45,334 nt of DNA, taken from contig CAZKIP010000009.1 of the NCBI GenBank assembly GCA_964552945.1, positions 1 through 45,334 of the forward strand, in the 5' to 3' direction. Below, in pieces: positions 41,455-45,334 of this stretch. The position numbers were made by a program, and so were the translations under genes. The notes below the pieces were generated by a model. It ran no database searches. It was not told where the DNA came from and saw nothing but the letters and a program-made list of their open reading frames with translations. The first letter of the stretch is position 1. Each line of letters opens with the position of its first letter. The stretch comes from CAZEAB01 sp964552945 (GTDB taxonomy: Archaea; Nanobdellota; Nanobdellia; Woesearchaeales; GW2011-AR9).

Positions 41455-41505
41455 AATAATACTTTACAAGAAGAAGTTTATAAACCTTTTGTTACTAAGC
41501 AGTGA

Positions 41506-43740
41506 TTATTTCCTTGAATCTCTCTCTTCAACCAATTCTTCAACAAACTTGCCAACATCCACGCCAAAAGTTTGTTCTCCTGCTCTATTCCTTACAGCTA
41601 AAGTTCCTTTATCCTGCTCTTTATCACCAATGGTTACAATATAATTGACTTTTTCCAGTTGTGCATCTCGAACTTTTTTACCCATAGATTCTGATCGATC
41701 ATCAACCTCTACCCTAATTCTGGCTTCAAGCATTCTTTTCTCTACAGTTTTAGCAAATTCAATATTTCTATCTGTAATTGTAACAATTTTAACTTGAACT
41801 GGGCTCAACCAGAGAGGAAATTTACCTGCATAATGTTCAATTAGAACCGACATGAATCTCTCTAAAGCGCCTGTTATAGCCCTATGGATTACAATAGGAC
41901 GTTCTTTCTTACTCTCTTCATTCATAAAAGACAAATCAAATCTTTCTGGAAGGTTAAAATCTCCTTGGATAGTTGCAAGTTGCCATTCTCTACCAAGAGC
42001 ATCTTTAAACATGAAGTCTAACTTAGGACCATAAAAAGCCGCTTCTCCTGTAATTCTTTTGTAAGGTAAATTACATTCTTTAGCCGCTTCTTCAAGAGCT
42101 TGCTCAGCTAAATTCCATCCTTCATCTGAACCAAGATATTTTGATTTATCCTCACCTCTAACGGATAGAGAAACCCAATATTCATTATCCATCCCCATCA
42201 CTTCATAAAACTTTGAAATTGCTTTTACTATAGACGAAACTTCATCTTTAATTTGTGAAAGCCTACAAAAAATATGCCCGTCATCTTGAGTAATTGATCT
42301 TACCCTTGACAAGCCAATAAGTTGTCCCGATTTCTCATCTCTGTATACCGTAGCTGGTTCAAAGAATCTGATAGGCATGTCTCGGTATGAATATGAAAAA
42401 TGGTCAAAAATTTGCATGTGGTGAGGACAATTCATAGGTTTAAGGATAAAACTATCTTGCCCACCTTTTACATGGAACAATTCGTCACCAAATTTGTCCC
42501 AATGACCACTTTTTTTGTATAATAAATCCTTAGCAATGTGTGGAGTCCAAACCCATTGATAACCTTCATCTTGATGTAACTCCCATAAAAATTTTACAAT
42601 TTCTCTTCTGATAGTCATTCCTTTTGGTGCTAGAAGAGGTAGTCCTGGACCAACTAAATCTGAGATAACAAACAACCCTTGTTCCTTCCCAATCTTTAAA
42701 TGAGATCTTTCTTGGGCATCTTTAACTTTACTCAAATAATTTTCTAAACCTGCCTGATCGCTGAAGCCCACGGAAGTTATTCTAATAAGCTGTTCATTAT
42801 TTTCATTACCTTTCCAATAAGCACTTGCTAAATTAAGAATTTTAAAAGATTTAATTTCCGAAGTTTCCTTAACAAAAGGTTCATTAAAAAGAGGTACAAA
42901 ACTTATTCCGTTAAGCCCATAAATTTTAGCTTTATCTCCTAAATCTTTAGCAATATCTTTTTGAAATGAATCCTTTAAATCTTCTTCATCTTTTTTAACA
43001 AAAGAAAGATTCTCTTTGATAATTAATTTTACTTGTTCTTTAATTTTTTTTATATCTTCATTCTTAAGTTTGACTCCAGAAATGTCTACATAAGCTTGAT
43101 CGTAATAAAATCCCATCGAACCAATTTTAGCAGATGAATGTAAGTTTTTTACTGCCTTTGCAACCACGGCGGCAGTTGACAATTTAATTTTGTTTTCCTG
43201 ATTTAATTTTTCATCATTAAATTCAAAAGGTTCATCTTTAGCTTCTCGTTTAAGATTAGTTTTTGCTTCCTTTTTAATAGATTCTCCAGTTGAACCACTA
43301 CCTGAATCTCCAGTAGGGTCTGCACTAAACTCTCTACTTAACTCTGATAGAGGATGACCTTTACAACTCAAATTAAAAGATTTATACCAACCAAAAGGAG
43401 CTCTTGAAACTGTGAACTTATCTTGCAGAATCTTTTCTGCCTCTTTCAAAACATTTTCTGCAATTTTAGGATTGCTTAAAGAAGAACTTAAATGAGCATA
43501 GGGATAAAGAACAATATTTTTGGCATTAACTTGTTGAGCAATATTTTTTATTTCCTGAACATATCTTTGGATTACAGCATTAATATCTGCTTCATCTCTT
43601 TTTTCAACTGCTGAAAGAATAACTAGACATTCCTCAACTCTTTCCTTTTCACCTTTTTCCACTCCTTCTTCCGCTCCTTTGAAAGCTTTCTTTTTAGCTT
43701 CAAATTCAATGAAGTCTGCGTGTATGGCTAGTATTTTCAT
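41506..43740 (-). CDS. thrS: Threonyl-tRNA synthetase, hybrid editing architecture
   Basis: Charges tRNA-Thr. Residues 1-138 are the archaeal D-aminoacyl-tRNA-deacylase-like editing domain (MKILAIHADFIEFEAKKKAF; ending PFGWYKSFNLSCKGHPLSE). Residues about 140-185 are a charged linker. Residues 186-335 match the bacterial N2 editing domain in fold (GFYYDQAYVDI, ASAYWKGN, RITSVGF), but its catalytic HxxxH and CxxxH residues are gone. The catalytic core follows with zinc ligands Cys438 (MNCPHH), His489 (DDGHIF) and His619 (VIHRAI), then the anticodon-binding domain (about 641-744). At 744 residues it is about 120 longer than typical archaeal ThrRS. A TATA box CTTTAAATATC is about 28 nt upstream of the ATG. 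Confidence 0.95.
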   Translation of the reverse strand: MKILAIHADFIEFEAKKKAFKGAEEGVEKGEKERVEECLVILSAVEKRDEADINAVIQRYVQEIKNIAQQVNAKNIVLYPYAHLSSSLSNPKIAENVLKEAEKILQDKFTVSRAPFGWYKSFNLSCKGHPLSELSREFSADPTGDSGSGSTGESIKKEAKTNLKREAKDEPFEFNDEKLNQENKIKLSTAAVVAKAVKNLHSSAKIGSMGFYYDQAYVDISGVKLKNEDIKKIKEQVKLIIKENLSFVKKDEEDLKDSFQKDIAKDLGDKAKIYGLNGISFVPLFNEPFVKETSEIKSFKILNLASAYWKGNENNEQLIRITSVGFSDQAGLENYLSKVKDAQERSHLKIGKEQGLFVISDLVGPGLPLLAPKGMTIRREIVKFLWELHQDEGYQWVWTPHIAKDLLYKKSGHWDKFGDELFHVKGGQDSFILKPMNCPHHMQIFDHFSYSYRDMPIRFFEPATVYRDEKSGQLIGLSRVRSITQDDGHIFCRLSQIKDEVSSIVKAISKFYEVMGMDNEYWVSLSVRGEDKSKYLGSDEGWNLAEQALEEAAKECNLPYKRITGEAAFYGPKLDFMFKDALGREWQLATIQGDFNLPERFDLSFMNEESKKERPIVIHRAITGALERFMSVLIEHYAGKFPLWLSPVQVKIVTITDRNIEFAKTVEKRMLEARIRVEVDDRSESMGKKVRDAQLEKVNYIVTIGDKEQDKGTLAVRNRAGEQTFGVDVGKFVEELVEERDSRK

Positions 43741-43786
43741 GTTTTCATAGATGTTCCTTTAAGATATTTAAAGTTAATGGTTGTAT

Positions 43787-43926
43787 GGGTGTGTCCAGAA
43801 AGGAATAAAATAGTATACTAGCACTAAGGCACGGCGCCTTCAATTTTGTGATGTTCACAAAATGCGCCTCGTCTCCGACAGGGCGGTAGAGCTAGTATAC
43901 AAAAAGACTCCATTCTGGACACACCA
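43787..43926. mobile_element. Palindromic MITE-like element 3
   Basis: 140 bp flanked by the 8-bp direct repeat GGTTGTAT (43779-43786 and 43927-43934). Inverted ends run GGGTGTGTCCAGAA...GTATACTAGC against GCTAGTATAC...TTCTGGACACACCA. The centre has GGCACGGCGCC, shared with element 1, and a hairpin ATTTTGTGA-TGT-TCACAAAAT. It lies 4 bp upstream of the thrS TATA region and 24 bp beyond the 3' end of the recombinase gene. No coding capacity. Confidence 0.8.
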
Positions 43927-43958
43927 GGTTGTATCAAGGGAGATTATTACAATATTAA

Positions 43959-44765
43959 TCAAATACTATCGTGTGGATTTTTTATTCTAGTTAAATGATT
44001 AACAGCAACTCCTGCATATGTTTGAGTTGTCTTTATACTCCTATGTCCAAGAAGTTTCTGAATATCTGAATCTTGAACTCCAGAATCACGTAAATGGGTT
44101 GCAAAACTATGCCTTAATATATGTGGGGTTACATTTTTAGACAATCTTGCTTTAAGTTTCGCCTTTTTCAAAACTGCTTGAATTGTAGCTGAAGAAAGGT
44201 GCCCTTTAGAAGTTTCAAAGAGGTAATCACTCTTATTTGTTCTTTGTCTCAAATAACTCTTCAACTCATCAACAACTTTGTCAGACAATATAGTATACCT
44301 ATCCTTATTTCCTTTACCTGCTTTGACAAGTAACAATTTTCTTGAAAAATCAATATTTCCAATTTTAATGTTTATCAATTCTGATACTCTGACACCTGTT
44401 GCATATAATATGCCAATTATTAATTTATGTTTAATGTTTGGCGTTACATCAATAAGTAGTTTAATTTCATCTCCAGTAAGGGTTTCTTTTGCTTTCTGTT
44501 GTTTCTTTTGGAACGGAATGTCATAAAACTTTCTTTTCATAATTTGACTATAATAAAATAATAAAGCGTTATGTGCAAGATTCACTGTTGAAGGACTTCT
44601 TCCTTTTCTAATTAACACTCCTAGATACCAACGGATATCTTTTTGTGTCACCTCTAATGGTTTCTTTTTTATTAATTTAAGAAAATGTTGATTATAGTGA
44701 AGGTATATTTTTATTGTTCTTGCAGAATAATTTCTTAGTTGACATTCTTCAATAAGTTTTTTCAT
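43959..44765 (-). CDS. Tyrosine recombinase (XerA/XerD-like integrase)
   Basis: A 268-residue site-specific recombinase with an N-terminal SAM-like core-binding domain (1-85) and a catalytic domain with all active residues: Arg126 (TGVRVSEL), Lys151 (AGKGNKDR), His215 and Arg218 (HILRHSFATHL), His241 (LGHRSIKTT) and Tyr250 (TYAGV). The end TRIKNPHD resembles archaeal XerA and integrases. The stretch between the Lys and His-x2-Arg motifs is normal length, without the extra helix of IntI. I use the ATG at 44765, preceded by AAAGAGGTGAT; an in-frame GTG at 44774 belongs to that site. It may be XerA (chromosome dimer resolution) or the recombinase of the array repeats. Confidence 0.92.
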   Translation of the reverse strand: MKKLIEECQLRNYSARTIKIYLHYNQHFLKLIKKKPLEVTQKDIRWYLGVLIRKGRSPSTVNLAHNALLFYYSQIMKRKFYDIPFQKKQQKAKETLTGDEIKLLIDVTPNIKHKLIIGILYATGVRVSELINIKIGNIDFSRKLLLVKAGKGNKDRYTILSDKVVDELKSYLRQRTNKSDYLFETSKGHLSSATIQAVLKKAKLKARLSKNVTPHILRHSFATHLRDSGVQDSDIQKLLGHRSIKTTQTYAGVAVNHLTRIKNPHDSI

Positions 44766-44798
44766 CTTGATCACCTCTTTATGATGTTACTTTTTTCA

Positions 44799-44818
44799 TT
44801 TATATACTATTTGTATAC
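44799..44818 (-). promoter_or_regulatory. TATA box and overlapping inverted repeat of the recombinase gene
   Basis: The minus strand has TAGTATATAAATG as TATA box. An inverted repeat ATATAC-TATTT-GTATAC (44802-44818, one mismatch) overlaps it, so a dimeric protein bound here would block transcription. Autoregulation is an inference. Confidence 0.4.
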
Positions 44819-44966
44819 TTGTCCAGTGGGTATGTGGCTTTTCCAAGTTCATTCTCTTTTGTTTATTTTTCATTGACTTAGGTACAATATTGTTGTTTTT
44901 TGTTTTACAGAAAACCACATAAGCACCTTTCGCAGATTATTAGGAAAAACCAAAGAGGTATAAAAC

Positions 44967-45152
44967 ATGGAAATTGAACACATAACCAACAAAAACATGG
45001 AAGTTTTGGAAAACTTCTTCAATGAAATGCAGAACATCATTTACCGAGGTCGTTCAAAGAGATCTCAGATGAAGATGTTATATGGAGCTAAGTATTGGGC
45101 TGATTATTTCATGCAGATGAACAATGATCATATTAGAAAGTTACAGAAGTAG
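44967..45152 (+). CDS. Small helical hypothetical protein
   Basis: A 61-residue protein predicted as two helices with a basic middle (YRGRSKRSQMKM). No family is recognised. An AGAGGT Shine-Dalgarno lies 8 nt before the ATG. It is divergent from the recombinase gene, about 200 bp apart, and followed by a large inverted repeat. Nucleic-acid binding is possible from the charge pattern. It could be a directionality factor or regulator, but nothing in the sequence proves that. Confidence 0.55.
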   Translation: MEIEHITNKNMEVLENFFNEMQNIIYRGRSKRSQMKMLYGAKYWADYFMQMNNDHIRKLQK

Positions 45153-45207
45153 TTCTGTACCATTTTTCTTTTTATATTTTTCTATTTCAAAAATTTTCCT
45201 ACTGGGG

Positions 45208-45280
45208 CTTTTATGTTGAATATTTTTATATTTCAAAGCCTGACGGCGTTATCACTCTAAACTAATACTCAACATAAAAG
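45208..45280. repeat. 17-bp inverted repeat with a 39-nt loop
   Basis: Left arm CTTTTATGTTGAATATT (45208-45224) and right arm AATACTCAACATAAAAG (45264-45280) pair at 16 of 17 positions. The loop contains a GCC-TGAC-GGC mini-hairpin followed by GTTATCA. It lies between the small gene and array repeat E. Candidates are a recombination site next to the recombinase, an RNA structure, or a terminator. Confidence 0.6.
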
Positions 45281-45298
45281 ATGTTAGCCAAAATTTTT

Positions 45299-45334
45299 AC
45301 ACTGCCCTTACGTTTGCCACGACGGTAAACCTCT
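45299..45334 (+). repeat. Array repeat E (left half only)
   Basis: Stem GTTTGCC (45312-45318), loop ACGAC, stem GGTAAAC (45324-45330, one G-T pair), then CTCT and the end of the window. Stem and loop lengths (7/5/7) equal those of repeats B, C and D. The CTTACGT word just before the stem recurs upstream of repeat D. The TAACATCGTTA core that should follow after five spacer bases is absent because the window ends. The first bases of the window supply it at precisely the right distance. Confidence 0.55.

Noticed and set aside
43959..44765. Canonical integron integrase IntI
   Set aside because: There is no extra helix insertion between the Lys and His-x2-Arg motifs, and the C-terminus reads like archaeal XerA. 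I therefore call it a XerA-like tyrosine recombinase and treat the integron link as a hypothesis.
44799..44820. dif site next to the recombinase
   Set aside because: The ATATAC-TATTT-GTATAC repeat is too short for two 11-bp arms around a 6-bp centre and overlaps the TATA box. A promoter/operator explains it better.

Overview
The window looks like a piece of an AT-rich archaeal genome, most likely from a DPANN lineage of the Woesearchaeota/Pacearchaeota/Nanoarchaeota type. Evidence: archaeal TATA boxes sit about 25 nt before many start codons (leaderless or very short leaders), while other starts have GAGGTGA-like Shine-Dalgarno sites. There is an archaeal-type ThrRS editing domain, Ski2-like and Lhr helicases, a METTL5-type methyltransferase, a short archaeal FKBP, an XerA-like recombinase and small families common in DPANN genomes. 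Several genes have bacterial flavour (RluB, MutS1, Tag, PepN-type M1 peptidase, YkgJ, GH32-like), so cross-domain transfer is likely. Placement is inference; no rRNA is present.

Layout. 1-2.92 kb: an integron-like array. Single-gene units (a PLP-fold enzyme without its lysine, a histidine phosphatase, a PIN/RHH toxin-antitoxin pair) are separated by repeats made of a 7-bp stem, 5-nt loop, 5-nt spacer and the invariant 11-mer TAACATCGTTA. 2.93-4.4 kb: a DUF1059-Tag-DUF1801 operon and a small membrane protein. 4.5-6.95 kb: tRNA-Trp, alpha/beta hydrolase, a cyclodipeptide-synthase-like protein (frameshifted at its 5' end) and an Asp/Glu racemase, all on the minus strand and tightly coupled; this resembles a small aminoacyl-tRNA-dependent biosynthetic locus. 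7.2-12.1 kb: membrane protein, TIM-barrel-like protein, RibD-like reductase, RluB, methyltransferase, DEAD-box helicase. 12.3-12.5 kb: a palindromic mobile element. 12.6-20.5 kb: GH32-like enzyme, FKBP, a coiled-coil/winged-helix protein, METTL5-like enzyme, then the guaB-purA-purB purine interconversion operon, whose PurA and PurB are divergent. 20.5-31.1 kb: small DPANN proteins, a repeat protein, MgtC/DUF4010 transporter, U32 protein, MutS, an ADP-ribosyltransferase-like protein with a structured leader, radical SAM and YkgJ proteins. 31.1-45.3 kb: second palindromic element, M1 aminopeptidase, Lhr, small proteins, adenylate kinase, Ski2-like helicase, a hybrid ThrRS, third palindromic element, a tyrosine recombinase, and at the extreme right end the left half of another array repeat.

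The two ends of the window fit together. The right end stops after a 7/5/7 hairpin plus 4 nt, and the left end starts 1 nt before TAACATCGTTA. Joined, they give a repeat with exactly the geometry of the three internal copies. If the join is real (circular molecule, or contig broken inside the array), the tyrosine recombinase is transcribed away from the array from its proximal side, as in an integron, although it lacks the IntI-specific insertion. This is the most interesting candidate system here.

Three short palindromic elements (12.3, 31.1 and 43.8 kb) share terminal inverted repeats and are flanked by 8-10 bp direct repeats, so they form a MITE-like family without a transposase in the window. 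No CRISPR array, rRNA or obvious replication origin was seen. Function calls come from motif recognition by eye, without database searches.
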